Source: Pyrrhosoma nymphula (taxonomy: Eukaryota; Arthropoda; Insecta; Odonata; Coenagrionidae). From it: a stretch of DNA of 64,000 bases. The notes under the pieces are model-generated. The model ran no database searches. It was not told where the DNA came from and saw nothing but the letters and a program-made list of their open reading frames with translations. A program made the position numbers and the translations under genes. Numbering within the stretch: the first letter of the stretch is position 1; each line of letters opens with the position of its first letter. Shown here piece after piece: positions 22,895-33,300 of the stretch. The stretch lies in contig OY754329.1 in assembly GCA_963573305.1 (NCBI GenBank), positions 130,001,422-130,065,421 on the forward strand. The letters run 5' to 3'.

Positions 22895-24854
22895 AAATTG
22901 TAGCCATTTCCAATTCGACAGCTATTCCAGTCCGATCGAAATAATCAATCATGCATTCGATTGCAGACATCGGTATCTACAAGTAAATCGTATCGTTTAG
23001 TATTTGCTCTCGATTGCAATATTCCAACAATCCCGCACGCCTGTTTCCACGACTCCATAACCAGCTGCAATGGCAAACTGTTTCACTCTCCCGGTCTCTT
23101 CCTCAAGCCAAACCACAACTTCTTAAAGGCTATAGGTATCATACTCTGACTCACTTTATAAGGATTACTCGAAATACGATCTTTGCAATAAAAATCGAAA
23201 ACATTTTCGACGAAGGAAACAAAGATCCCTGTTAATGAGATGGAGTTGAAGCGGAACAAATAGGCAACGAATTCCTGCTAACTAGCGCCCGCTCACCTGA
23301 ACGCCACCACGTATTGCAGAGAAGCTTTGCGGGTCATATACATGTCGCGGCGAGGCTTTTTCTATAGGTAATGTAAGGTCGCCAAGAAACAATGAATGCA
23401 ACGCACGCTTGAAGGTAATGAAATACTCTTGCACCAACACATTCTAATAATACAACGTTGAATACTTCCCTGGCTTTTGCGACGATGGCAATTGAATGCA
23501 AAATAGATCACAACAGAGCTTCCTGCTTTCATTTGTGATCCATGATAACGTAGCGTCTGATAAAAGAATTAAGGAAAAAAGAATTGCCAACCATAACATT
23601 TGAAATTCGATTCTACGTGGTTCTCAAGGGGTTTTCATGTACCTACCTTAAATGTTCCCTAATTTTATGCAACTGTTACGCCATTGCCAAAAACAAATCT
23701 GAGGGAGAATAACAGGCTTAAAGTTGAAACATAGTGAAAAACTTGCATTTAATATTGTAATAAAATAAATTTTCCCCTCCTTGAATTGATTAATATTAAA
23801 GTTTAACGCAAACATATTTCAAAGTACAAAAAATAAGGTAAAAATTTATAAATTAACGATTGTAATTGCAATTGAATCAAATTCACAATATAGAAGCAGG
23901 AATTCAAACAATGGTAAAATGACCAAATATCGAAAACTTTTACAAACTTCATTTTACAAACCTTTACACAAACCACTGAAAGAATTCACAGACATACGCA
24001 TGACCAGAGTTTTGATGACTAATTAATATTATCAGGTGATTTAGTCCAGTGGAGCCCTCGTCTTTCTACTAGTTTGGATGGTGGAGTTGTCTGGGAGGAA
24101 AATATTGTAAGATAAAATTTGTGAATATGCAATGCCACAAAGTTTCTAGTGAACAAATTTTGTTTGCTCGTAGAAGATTGAGGTCCGGTTTTTAACCTCT
24201 TGCTAAATATCTTCTGGGTATGAAAATACATTCTCCCCTTCATTACTTACTGGCAGGCTAACATAATATAGGAATCCCGAACTCCCAGTTAACATAAAGT
24301 TAATGCAAAGCCTACGTCATCTTGCGGTTAACTCCAATCAAACATAATTTAAACTGGACCTGAGTCTGTCATCGCGTGGCTTCCGCGAATCAGCCTTTGG
24401 CTCTTTACTCACTTGATTGTGCCGACGAAATAGCTCACATCCTCTAGCAGGATATGATAACTTCCTCTGGAAGGCAAACCGGACACTCCACACGCCAGAG
24501 CCCTTTCGCATCGCTTGACATTAGCAAAACCATGATCTAAGCTCTCCAGCGCCGTCTTTCTTCCGCCACAAAAGGCGTTGGGAGAGACACATGGCCGTTC
24601 ATTTGCGTATCGCGGAAGGTAGCGCCGGCACGAATGAATGAATTATGGGTCCGTCTTTTCTCTCCCTCTCTACCCGCTGACAGCCGACCGTGGGCGTTTG
24701 TGACGCATGTGCGGAACCAAAGACCCCGATGGACACCGCAGGCTACCCAAACCAGCCACCATTCCACTCGTGTCAGCCTGCTGAAAATTTATCTTGTCCT
24801 CATTCCTTTCCCTTTCCCAGAAAAACATATAAAGTGCCAACACCGACACATGGT
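22895..24854. other. Non-coding stretch, no gene seen
   Basis: AT-rich apart from 24500-24780, where mixed composition gives short overlapping open frames on both strands without known motifs. Confidence 0.45.
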
Positions 24855-24960
24855 ATTCCGCCACGAGAAAGTCATGTGAATGGACCAGGATTCAAATCCC
24901 GATCTTCTGGTTGCTCGTCAGTTGTTTCTTGGTTGCAATTAATTATTGCTAATATGGGCA
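24855..24960 (-). mobile_element. Probable SINE, minus strand
   Basis: The minus strand reads CGGGATTTGAATCC, a B-box type sequence, then TGGTCCATTCACATGACT. The SINE at 45785-46135 has the same TGGTCCATTCATGACT downstream of its B-box, which links the two. The A-box is not clear, so the copy is decayed or truncated at the head. Confidence 0.5.
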
Positions 24961-25204
24961 TTCGCTCAAAAGTGATTACGTTTGGTTTATCTTTCAGCGA
25001 CCATGGTTAAGAGCATACGGTAGGCGAAACCTTCCACATAGTTCTCATTAACTTCCCGCAGCAGTTTGCCTTTAATTAGTATAGCATGTTTGTGTAACTG
25101 GCTAGCATATAAATATTATGAGTGATATGCCAGCAAAGGTTGGTTTACATGTAACTAGGAATTGTCCTAATAAAGACACCTAATAAAGATTTTACAGATG
25201 GAGG

Positions 25205-25535
25205 TCCTTGTCTCCATACACTATTTCATACGCTTGGTAGACGCCCTTCCTCTCTTCACCCCATCTATGAAGACTATTCTTTTTCTTCTCCTTCCCCGTT
25301 CAGCCAACATTCCTCCATCACGTCCTTCATAATCCCTTCGCTTCTCATTACCTCTTCCAACCACGAACTCCGATCATCAACATACATCTAAAACCACCTA
25401 ATCATAATTTCCTCAAGTAATATCCTCTCATTTATCCCCATTTCACGTACTTCCTCCGTCTAGCTTTCCGTCCATCGCAGCTATTCCATTCTCCTCCACA
25501 CCCATATCTCAAACGCCCTCTCATACTGAAGAACA
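25205..25535 (-). mobile_element. Degenerate LINE ORF2 C-terminus (group C), minus strand
   Basis: The minus strand gives ERAFEIWVWRRMEWLRWTES, then EEVREMGINERILLEEI and, past stops, SSWLEEVMRSEGIMKDVM. This matches the FEMWVWRRLE...NEEVL...EE block of the copy at 15850-16400. Stops and small gaps show it is dead, and only the last third of the group C region is kept. Confidence 0.75.
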
Positions 25536-25589
25536 CCACCTATGAAAAGGCTATTATTCTTCAAATATCTTCACTACTAATACTTGATC

Positions 25590-25690
25590 ATCAATCGAGA
25601 GATCCGGGTTTGAATACTCACAAGCCAGACGATTTTTTTCATGGTATATTTCCTGGCACTTGTGCTAATTTGTACACCCGTGCGCTTGGC
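25590..25690 (+). mobile_element. Probable SINE head, plus strand
   Basis: GATCCGGGTTTGAATACTC (25602-25620) is a B-box type sequence followed by GACGATTTTTTTCATGG, similar to the GAGATTTTTCA block of the other SINEs. The A-box region is too degenerate to be sure. Confidence 0.4.
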
Positions 25691-25744
25691 TCCATGAAAT
25701 GCTTACTGTGCATTTCGCAAATGAAATACTGTTTAGATATAAGG

Positions 25745-26225
25745 ACATTGGCGGACCCAAGGGGGGCAGTAGGTGCAATTGCCCCCCCCCCACACCTGGC
25801 GTATTTCTTTGTCATAGACCTTAAATTAAAATCCTAAACTATTTTGTTGCTTTTTTGTTATTGAAGTTATGGTTATATTCCTTTAAAATCCAGTCAAGTT
25901 TTATATTCACTAAAACGGTTTTTAAAACCACAAGCTAAATGCAAATATAAATCAAAACAATTTTGGAATTAGTCGAAACTTGGTGGTAATCCAAAAGGGA
26001 AATATGCATTTAGTAAAAACTTTCTCTTCTTAAAAGGCAAACTTTTTCTTCCAAACCACTTTTAACGCGCCAGAAATTCGTAAGCAAACTGTGTGCCATT
26101 GCACACAGTTTGCGATACAAATTTCCGTATATGGAATACCCTCCTTTTCCTGGGAGGTATGCCATACCCCAAGAGCCGCTGCTGCCCCCCCCCCCCTCCG
26201 AACCACTGGTCTGGAGCCGGTCCTG
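25745..26225. mobile_element. Possible DNA transposon remnant with C-rich ends and central palindrome
   Basis: The left part reads CCCAAGGGGGGCAG then GCAATTGCCCCCCCCCC; the right part is another long C run before TCCGAACCACTGG. Short repeats with GGGGGCAATTGCCCCC-type ends are common among small animal DNA transposons. At 26084-26113 a perfect 13-bp inverted repeat (GCAAACTGTGTGC, 4-base loop) sits inside, with weaker pairing out to 26073 and 26125. No matching terminal repeats or target duplication could be found, so the ends are guesses. Confidence 0.3.
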
Positions 26226-27241
26226 TATAAGGATAACTTAAAAAGAATTGGAATTTGGCTAGAAGTAGTGAAATGATATCATACTCTGCATATCAAAACT
26301 TGCACTTTTCCACAAGGTATTCAATTTCAAGATATGCTACTTTTGAAAATTATCTTTGGCAAAAAGCCTGATTAAAACTTTTCAATTGACACCGTGCGAA
26401 ATAACTCATGTATGACTTATTTTTTCTTTCCTAAAATTATTTACTGAGAAGGAGGTAGTGCAAAATAAATAATCTAATCTCAATATACTATCTTTTCAGT
26501 AGAGGGAGGCAAAAGTGGACTTTTTAAACAATGCGTGTAATAATGGATTGCTGTAAAATTCATCACTGATCAATTTATTTAAAAAGCTCTCATTTTTTTA
26601 TTTGCATAACCATAGAGAGATTTTTAGAGACAAAGAGCGAATACTAGATCATAGTACAAAACGCAATTTAAGATAATGTTCATTTATTATTCTTGGCCAG
26701 CTTAAGAGTTATTTATATAGAATTTTAAATAAGTTTTGTTATGATAATGCCCACTCCCAAAGCTTATTTCCACGTTGGTCCAACGTTTAAAAAAACAAGA
26801 TAATAAATAAATGGATAGAAATAAGAACATATTCCCCGTAGCTCGGTCGTGTGGTGGGGTTAAAGGGTACATTTTTCCGGTCCCTTAGACTATTCAATCC
26901 ATCGCAGGTGACGTCACCAGCTCGAATTAATGCGTTGAGTCAAACTGCAGCTCCTGTTTTCGGAAGAACGAGTAACAAACGGGATCATGAACATTTTAAG
27001 GTCGAGTGATGACCATCAAGTGGATTAGCGGAAAGGTCCGTAGTGGATGAAAGGCTCACCGGAGGGGAAAGTGAATGTCCTCGCATATAACTGTCGGAAG
27101 ATAAATTACATGCCACTTCAACGACTCACCCTATATAAGCAAACTTCGCGACAAGTAATGAATAATAATTTTGGCGCCATTTTCACTGTGTAGCCACTGA
27201 TTACGAGAAAACTGAAGACATGTTACGCTACGGGGAAAACA
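26226..27241. other. Non-coding stretch, no gene seen
   Basis: AT-rich up to about 26820, mixed composition after. No gene, RNA or repeat recognised. Confidence 0.45.
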
Positions 27242-27249
27242 TGCTACAC

Positions 27250-27546
27250 CAGTGATTCCCAACCGGTGTGCAACGACACACTGGTGTGCCCCAAGCCTCT
27301 GCCAAGTGTGCCGCAATGCTCATATGAAAATCATTAAGGATCAGTAATAATAAATTCAATTATTAAACTAATAGATACTTTTCAATTTTGTTATTTTTGT
27401 TTAAAAACTATAAATGTTTAAAATCAGTAGCAGTAAAACTGCTGACAAATACATATAAGAAATCACAGTTTTTGCTCACTGGCGTGCCGCTTGCATTTCC
27501 AAATACCTCAAGTGTGCCTTGGTGTCAAAAAGGTTAAGAATCACTG
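27250..27546. mobile_element. Non-autonomous hAT-superfamily DNA transposon
   Basis: The element starts CAGTGATTCCCAACC and ends GGTTAAGAATCACTG, giving 15-bp terminal inverted repeats with two mismatches and the CAGTG start typical of hAT elements. The flanks TGCTACAC (27242-27249) and TGTTATAC (27547-27554) match at six of eight positions, both differences being transitions, as expected for an aged 8-bp hAT target duplication. Subterminal GTGTGCC motifs occur at both ends (after CCGGTGTGC on the left, AAGTGTGCC on the right). The 297-bp interior has no transposase, so it relied on an enzyme from a full-length relative. Confidence 0.88.
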
Positions 27547-27880
27547 TGTTATACCAACAGTGGAAGATTTTTCAAATCTATTTTTTTCAAATGCCATTGA
27601 GTTAACTTCGAGGTTTTATCGACGAAGAAACTACGAGACTCTTAAAACTCCATAACGAAGCACAAACTCAATCACAAAGACCCCCGAGTATTCAAGAGCT
27701 TTCACAGGGGTAGTCCTAATTATTCTTTTTCGTTTCCAACCCGAAGTAAGGGCAGGGAAAGAGATACCGCTGATAGAGGTTACTTGCAAGAAGATAAATT
27801 AGAATAGGACAAAATCCGTCAATTTGCCCGGTGCAAATTATTCAGTCAAACGCAGACCCCTGCTTGAGATTCATGTAAAG

Positions 27881-28048
27881 AGAATTCATTGTTACTAAAA
27901 CACAGTACAAAATTCCACTAATTATTTTTAATGGTGTCGACCGGATGCTGTTTTGTCAAGTAAATGACGCTTTAGTCGTCGAAACCGGTAGACAGCATTA
28001 AAAATAATTAGTGGAATTTTGCACTGTGTTTTTGTAACAATGAATTCT
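27881..28048. mobile_element. Foldback element enclosing a hammerhead-like motif
   Basis: Left arm AGAATTCATTGTTACTAAAA onward (27881-27943) pairs with the complement of 27986-28048 over about 60 bp with a few mismatches. The loop of about 45 bases contains the GTCGTCGAAACCGGT motif described at 27947-27996. Low decay of the arms suggests a fairly recent copy. There is no coding capacity. Confidence 0.75.
27947..27996 (+). ncRNA. Hammerhead-like motif, degenerate (site 3 of 6)
   Basis: GTC, AAATGA in place of CTGATGA, a short GAC...GTC stem, GAAA (27981-27984), CCGGTA and GAC follow in the hammerhead order, with GTC and GAC able to pair as stem I. The first box is mutated. It sits in the loop of the foldback at 27881-28048. 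The AAACCGGT end is shared with the site at 51905-51953. Confidence 0.3.
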
Positions 28049-28339
28049 ATCTTCAATTTCCACAAATTATCGCCACAATCGATGAATTTGATGTAGAAAA
28101 AAACTTCAAGTGCAACACTCCGCTGGTCAGAAAATATGTAAAATGAGGCCGTATTGGTGTTATTCGCCTAGGAGAGCCTGGGCCAACGTCGGGTTGTTCA
28201 TAGCTCCGTCTCAATTTCCTCTAATCATAAAGATATTTTCTCATACGTATAACTTCCAACAACGTTCAATGGTGCGAAGAAACTCAGTTATCGTTCGCCC
28301 CTTACATTATATCTTATCTTATACTCATCAACGAGTAAT

Positions 28340-28865
28340 GTAAGCATGTATGCATATAAAATTTGTCTCGAAATCGGCTCTAACGATTTCAATGAGACTC
28401 ACGAGGGCTTTAGATACGGTAAATGCATTCCGCCAGTTCTTATCTTCGGGAAAATTCGTTAAGTGACCAAACTTTGACTCCACAAATATTTCACGCCAAT
28501 TCATGAAAAGCATGGGAATCAATGGAGATTTCAAGATAGAGTTTTTTATTCTATGGATTTTAAATATAATTCAATACCAATAAGACAGTGAGAATTAGAA
28601 TAATTGGGCGAGAAAGCTTAAGTTTTATTTTATGTAGTGATTTAATTGCCCTTTACTGGATTAGCATCATGGTTACAACCGTTGTATTTTATTAATTTTC
28701 GAAATATTTACGTTGGTGCATGCCGTAGCCGGAGAAGTGAGCGATTTGTGGACTTGTGACGACGTGGTTTTAAATATTTTCGTCCCAAAAATAAATTTCC
28801 TCGTAATGCGTTATTTATTCATACATTCTCACGAATAAAAATTAAATCCCGATCAAAGGTCGACC
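28340..28865. repeat. Dispersed repeat, copy 2 (partner at 16380-16765)
   Basis: Aligns in the same orientation with 16380-16765 from GCATGTATGC to CCGATCAAA, with a middle part of about 130 bases that the other copy lacks. Divergence is high, so it is an old interspersed repeat of unknown class. Confidence 0.5.
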
Positions 28866-30624
28866 TCCGGATATTAATTACGTATACCACTACTACTCCA
28901 GTCATCCAGAAGAAAAAAAAATAAGTGGAGGAAAGATCGAAACACGAGATAACAATCTTTGAGACCCTAAGGGACACCAAGAAGGACTCTCACGAAGCGC
29001 CAGAGAGAGAGAGAGAACCCTGAGGAGCAAGAACCCTGGATATATCACGCCGACACGGAAATGATTCCGAACTCCGGGCACGTTGGAGGGATATGAGTCG
29101 GAGACGCCGGCATTTGCGAGAAAGAGGTCGGAAAGTTGGGTTGGGGGGTCGGAAGAAAGAGCAGAGGCGGGAGGGTTGTAGGAAGAAGTTCCACGGGGGA
29201 GCTGTAAGTCGAGAAATTGCTGGAAAAATTAGAGGAAGTGGGAGGATCTGGAGGAGATTAGGAGGGGATGATCGCTGAAGGGGCAGAAGCCGCGGGGTCA
29301 AAAGGGCGAGCAGGAAGAAAATTTCAGCATAAAACAAGGGTAAGGAGATGGAATAAGATAGCAAAGGAAATGGGAAAGAGGAGCAGTATGAAGGGACAAC
29401 TTTGTGCCACCGTTGTTTTTTATCCAAAAACTAAAATTGGTATTCCATGGAACAGGGTAGGTTTTAATAGACCGTTTCAACCCTTATAACAAAAGTAATT
29501 TTCCTTTGCATTTGCCACCTAATTCTTTTAACCACGGTCTCCTGTATCCAATTACCTCAAAGCACTTGATACCTCCCCCAACTCAGCCGTCTTATGAATA
29601 TCAGACAACAAAATTCCTATCTTCTCCTATAACGCATAAATAGAAGTTCTTCTTTATGTTCATGTCCCCTACTTTAGTCTTCCGGCCTTACTACATGCCT
29701 GTATCTTAAACGTAAGTAAAATTCTCTCTTCGTTTTCCCCACAGTTCAAATATGAATTAGTTTTAAAATTTCCATTTTCATCCATGTAAATTCTTTTCAT
29801 ATTAAGTTTTAGCAATCATTGCATCAAGAATTTCACATCATTAAAAAATAAAATTAATGCAGGAAAGAGAGATAGTTAAGTAAAGGCAACCTAAGAGAAG
29901 AACTAACGTCTTAGATGTAGATTCCTTGACAATACTATGACAATATTAATATTAGAGTTACGAAATTACCAGTCTATTTTTTTAACAGGCCAACTCTATG
30001 CTAGATTTACTTTTCTGACTCTTTATCATAAACGCTAATACAATAGTTTTTTACTGTTGGGTCGTTGATCCTCCCAAAAAAAATTAAATCAATTTTTCCG
30101 TCAACATACATTCAAGAATCTTTTTTGCAAACAAACATTCTAATGGTCTCAGAATTCCATTCCAAGAGCCCATTTCATGAGCTTATTCCGCAAATATAAG
30201 GCTGTAATAATATCAATTTTTATGTGCCAAAGACGTCAGTAACCCTTTCCTTTATTGCAATTGCACAAAAATGTGTTAGTTCTAATTTGTACGCATTAAT
30301 CTCACAATAATAAGTAAATCTCACATCGATCTAGCTCGATCTATCTCTTCCATTGTAGCATTCGAGTAACGGGAACGGCGGATGCTGCGGAGGTTGTGAG
30401 GGGAGACTGGATCTGACTCTCCTTGCCTCCGAGGAGGACGCCACTCACTGGCGCCCTCTACCGCACCCTTTCAATCCATTTAGCCGGAGGAGGAGAAGAA
30501 TAAATGGCGCGGCACACAGTGGGGGCAACAAACGTAGAGGAGACGAAAGGATCTCAACGAATACGGAACGCTCTTCGAATAATAAACATAATATTCCACT
30601 TTGAAACTGCTACGCTCGCTACGC
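28866..30624. other. Non-coding stretch, possible LINE tail inside
   Basis: 28990-29430 is purine-rich on the plus strand, which explains the 145-codon minus frame there; I see no known motif in it. On the minus strand 29495-29650 reads EKIGILLSDIHKTAELGEVS and ALRLDTGDRG-like pieces that resemble the last residues of group C LINE proteins, but the match is too weak for a separate call. 30350-30550 is GC-richer and unassigned. Confidence 0.3.
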
Positions 30625-31060
30625 GGATTTGACACGTGCGAACAGAAAGCGTGACGCAGTTGATGGAAGTAAAAGGTTGGAAACCACTCAGAGGCTACGC
30701 GCTACGCTTAGATTACCTCTTTAAAAAATTCAGAAAGGCGAGTTTCATCATGACACGAAGAATATTACTTGGATCCTGTACTATACCTCTAGAATGGATA
30801 AGGCCGAAACAATAAGAGATATAAACTACCGAACTGATAGGTATGTACATAAATTCCTTCTTTTCACAAACCATAAGTGACTGCGACAGAAACAACATTA
30901 CAAGAAAACACTCCGATAACATACAATTCATCTCTGTCATCTCCTCCTTCTATCCCTTACTAATATTCCCCCCTGTCGATGGCTAGTATATTAACACCCC
31001 CTGCCTCACATCTCTGTGGCGGCTTGCAGATTGGTGCTTAGATGTAGAATGAATAAGATC
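30625..31060 (+). mobile_element. LINE 3' end (group A), second copy
   Basis: Frames give SVTQLMEVKGWKPLRGYALR then DYLFKKFRKASF and, in another frame, RMDKAETIRDINYRTDRYVH. These match the group A relic at 18660-18880, which has SVTQWMEG.GWEPFE and DRSNKIRKIHRLTDRYKN. The shared untranslated tail follows (ACATACAATTCATCTCTGTC, then a CT-rich block and GTGGCGGCTTGCAG). The copy is 5'-truncated and frameshifted. Confidence 0.8.
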
Positions 31061-31284
31061 AGTAAGTATAAACAAGGTACACAAAATATTTCCATGAAGT
31101 CAATCGCATTGCAGAAATGAATAACATATACCTGGTTACGAATTATATTTTAGCTTTTCACCCTACATTCCAGGTTTACTCGTGTGTCTTCCACTGACTA
31201 ATCAATGCAACAGGCGATTTGCCCCCTCACAACGCTGGGATACCTTTGTTTGCGGAGGCATAGAGGGAACAGAATGTGAAGTAA

Positions 31285-31590
31285 AACACGGGCAGATAGA
31301 TTGCCCATCTTTAGATATGATATAGCCGACAAAATAAGAGCAGAGAGACACTTCCGAACTGACACGTACAAAAATTACTTCTCACCACGCTCCATTAGTC
31401 ACCATAAAAAATACAGAGCGTGGCACTAAGATACTCTATCAATATGCAATTCACCTTTGTCCTCTTCCCCTTCTTTTTCCCTATTCCACACCATTTCATG
31501 CCTGGTTTCGAAGCAACCTAACGCACACCCCCAAGGAGGCTAGCAGGGTAGTATACGTAGTATATAGATGTGTACAGGGGCGCAGTGGTC
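31285..31590 (+). mobile_element. LINE 3' end (group A), third copy
   Basis: Contains DIADKIRAERHFRTDTYKNY then FSPRSISHHKKYRAWH, the FFPRTI..WNSL end of group A, then the same untranslated tail (ATGCAATTCACCTTTGTCCT, CT-rich block, GGAGGCTAGCAGGGTAGTAT). It starts only about 230 bp after the end of the second copy and lies in the same orientation, so these may be two insertions or one rearranged copy. Confidence 0.75.
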
Positions 31591-31689
31591 TCATGAGTAC
31601 CGAAAAAACGCGAAAACTATTAACAACACAATTCCATTACTAAAATAATATCAACATTATTCAGCTCATATTGATGGTGGAAAGTTAAG

Positions 31690-31830
31690 AGGAGACGACC
31701 TACCACCGAAGTCATTAAGGATAAGTTGGTAGGTTGATAAGGGATGGAATGATTGGGAAATGAAGAATTGATGGAGAGAAACCAGGCGTCGGGATAGACT
31801 TCTCTGAACGAAGTAGGATACCAAGGAATA
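31690..31830 (-). mobile_element. SINE 3' body fragment, minus strand
   Basis: The minus strand reads AGAAGTCTATCCCGACGCC then TGGTTTCTCTCCATC, matching the GAGTAGGCTAATGCCGACGCCGGGTTTCTCTCC body of the SINE at 45785-46135. It may be the tail of the head annotated at 31870-32085, which lies upstream on the same strand. Confidence 0.55.
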
Positions 31831-31869
31831 GAATTCCATCAATTAAGAACGTGTAAAAACACGCTAAAA

Positions 31870-32085
31870 CTATTTTCCCATCAACTTTTAGCTATGAATC
31901 CAAATAAAATGCCACTCCTGCACGTTACAACACTGAAAACCTCTTTTAAAAACACTGTGAAAGCCAGAAATAGGTGGAGATCGGGATTTCCTTCCCTTAA
32001 AAATCTCTGAAACTGCCGAGATTCAAACCCAGGACCTCGGAAAGAGAATCTGTACTCAATCCACCAGACCATCTAGACACATCTC
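31870..32085 (-). mobile_element. tRNA-derived SINE head and body, minus strand
   Basis: On the minus strand AGATGGTCTGGTGGATTGAG (A-box region, 32053-32073) precedes CCTGGGTTTGAATCTC (B-box, 32019-32034). GAGATTTTTAAGGGAAGG follows, the same type of post-B-box block as in the copies near 14118 and 45842. The minus-strand ORF at 31881-32072 is a read-through of this element. Confidence 0.72.
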
Positions 32086-32659
32086 AGCTGAAATATGAAA
32101 GTAAGTATCAGTGATTCTACTGCTCAATGTCTCTTTGCTGTCAATTCTATTTCCGTAACCGTGTAGAACTCAATCTCAATGGGTTGGCAGACGTTACGGA
32201 AGGCAACACTCGAAATACGATTTTCCATGGAATGAAGAACTCAATAACGCGACGGAGGAGGGATGTCTCCGGGCGAGAAACCTTATTTATGCGGCGCCGA
32301 AGTAAGCTCGGCTGCAATGATAGAATCAATAACCCCTTTTTAAATACATTATTTTACTCCCACAAAAATCCAAGTTTCTCAACTACTAGCTGCTCTCAGC
32401 GTCTCAACGCTATCAAAAATTTAATGGTTTCATTATACACTGGCATAAAAAAAATAAAGAAAGTTAATCTTCGACGCGCGGGAAAATACGCAAGACACCA
32501 TTAAGAGGAAAAAAAACTTATTCGTACTTTCTGGCATTCTGAGATTCTGGCATATAAATTGAATAATAATGGTAATTTCTAAACTGACCACAGATGACGC
32601 CAGTTACGGCCAATGCATCACATTTTAATAGACAAGCATGCAAAACCATGCCTTGGATG

Positions 32660-32760
32660 GCAACAAACCACCCAGACGGTATTCATACCCGCGACCTACG
32701 TGTTGGCCAATACCGAGTAGACGAGAACATTACCCTGCGTCAATCGAGGCCGGCAAACCA
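32660..32760 (-). mobile_element. tRNA-derived SINE head, minus strand
   Basis: TTTGCCGGCCTCGATTGACG (A-box region) and CGCGGGTATGAATACCG (B-box) lie in order on the minus strand. The region between is slightly longer than in the other heads, so this may be another subfamily. Confidence 0.55.
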
Positions 32761-32981
32761 AGCATTCACAATCAGAAACAAGAATCGAATGACTAACAAC
32801 GCACGAAAGAAATTATTTTTGTCTTTGGCTGTACCGTAAAGTACTGAGAGATTGGCTTTGTTTTGCTTCTTGCCTAACATGATTTCTCACTGTGTATGAA
32901 ATAGGTACTGTATGAGAGTTCAAGTGAAGGCTTCCGCGGCTTGGTGGATTTGAAAATGTAAGTCTTCCAGGTTTCTTCCAG

Positions 32982-33020
32982 GGCAGTTTTGCCGGCGTTG
33001 CAGCCAGCATCTTCACTGAC
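32982..33020 (-). ncRNA. Hammerhead-like motif, degenerate (site 4 of 6)
   Basis: The minus strand reads CAGTGAAGATGCTGGC, a TGCAAC loop, GCCGGC, AAAAC. The stem GCTGGC/GCCGGC has six pairs counting one G-T, and it sits between a CTGAAGATG-like block and a GAAAC-like block, the same layout as at 17644-17683. Both boxes differ from the hammerhead core. A doubled CTTCCAGGKTT lies beside it at 32963-32983. Confidence 0.3.
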
Positions 33021-33124
33021 CGGAAGAAGCCGACTACAATACCGGAAAAACTGTAGTAAGAGCATAATGGACCCACGCGGATGAAACCCCCGAAGAATTA
33101 CATCTACTACATCTACTTACATCT

Positions 33125-33300
33125 TCAAATGTATGAGGATAACTGAAGCAAAAGAGATAAGTAGGATAGGGCAGCATGAAAGAAATTATTGAAGCAGAGT
33201 CAGCTTTACAGGCCGATCACCGAAAATTAAACTATTTTAGCAGCGCCAGCCCCGAAAGACAACGGCTTTATGGGTATTTTCATACATACCTAATGTAAAT
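33125..33300 (+). mobile_element. LINE C-terminal tail (group D), first copy
   Basis: The plus strand encodes, across frame shifts, RIGQHE, KEIIEAESALQADH and a TALWVFSYIP end. The same wording occurs at 56695-56840 (EIIKAESALQT) and, in looser form, at 47020-47240 (KEIIKREPYF, ITNNQ). In animal LINE proteins the last residues often read 'ESALF.RPITEN......GFMGIYVYT', which fits these. It is a short truncated copy. Confidence 0.6.

Noticed and set aside
28990..29427. 145-codon minus-strand ORF
   Set aside because: Plus strand is purine-rich with GA repeats, which removes stops from the minus strand; translation is S/P/L/R-rich without motif.
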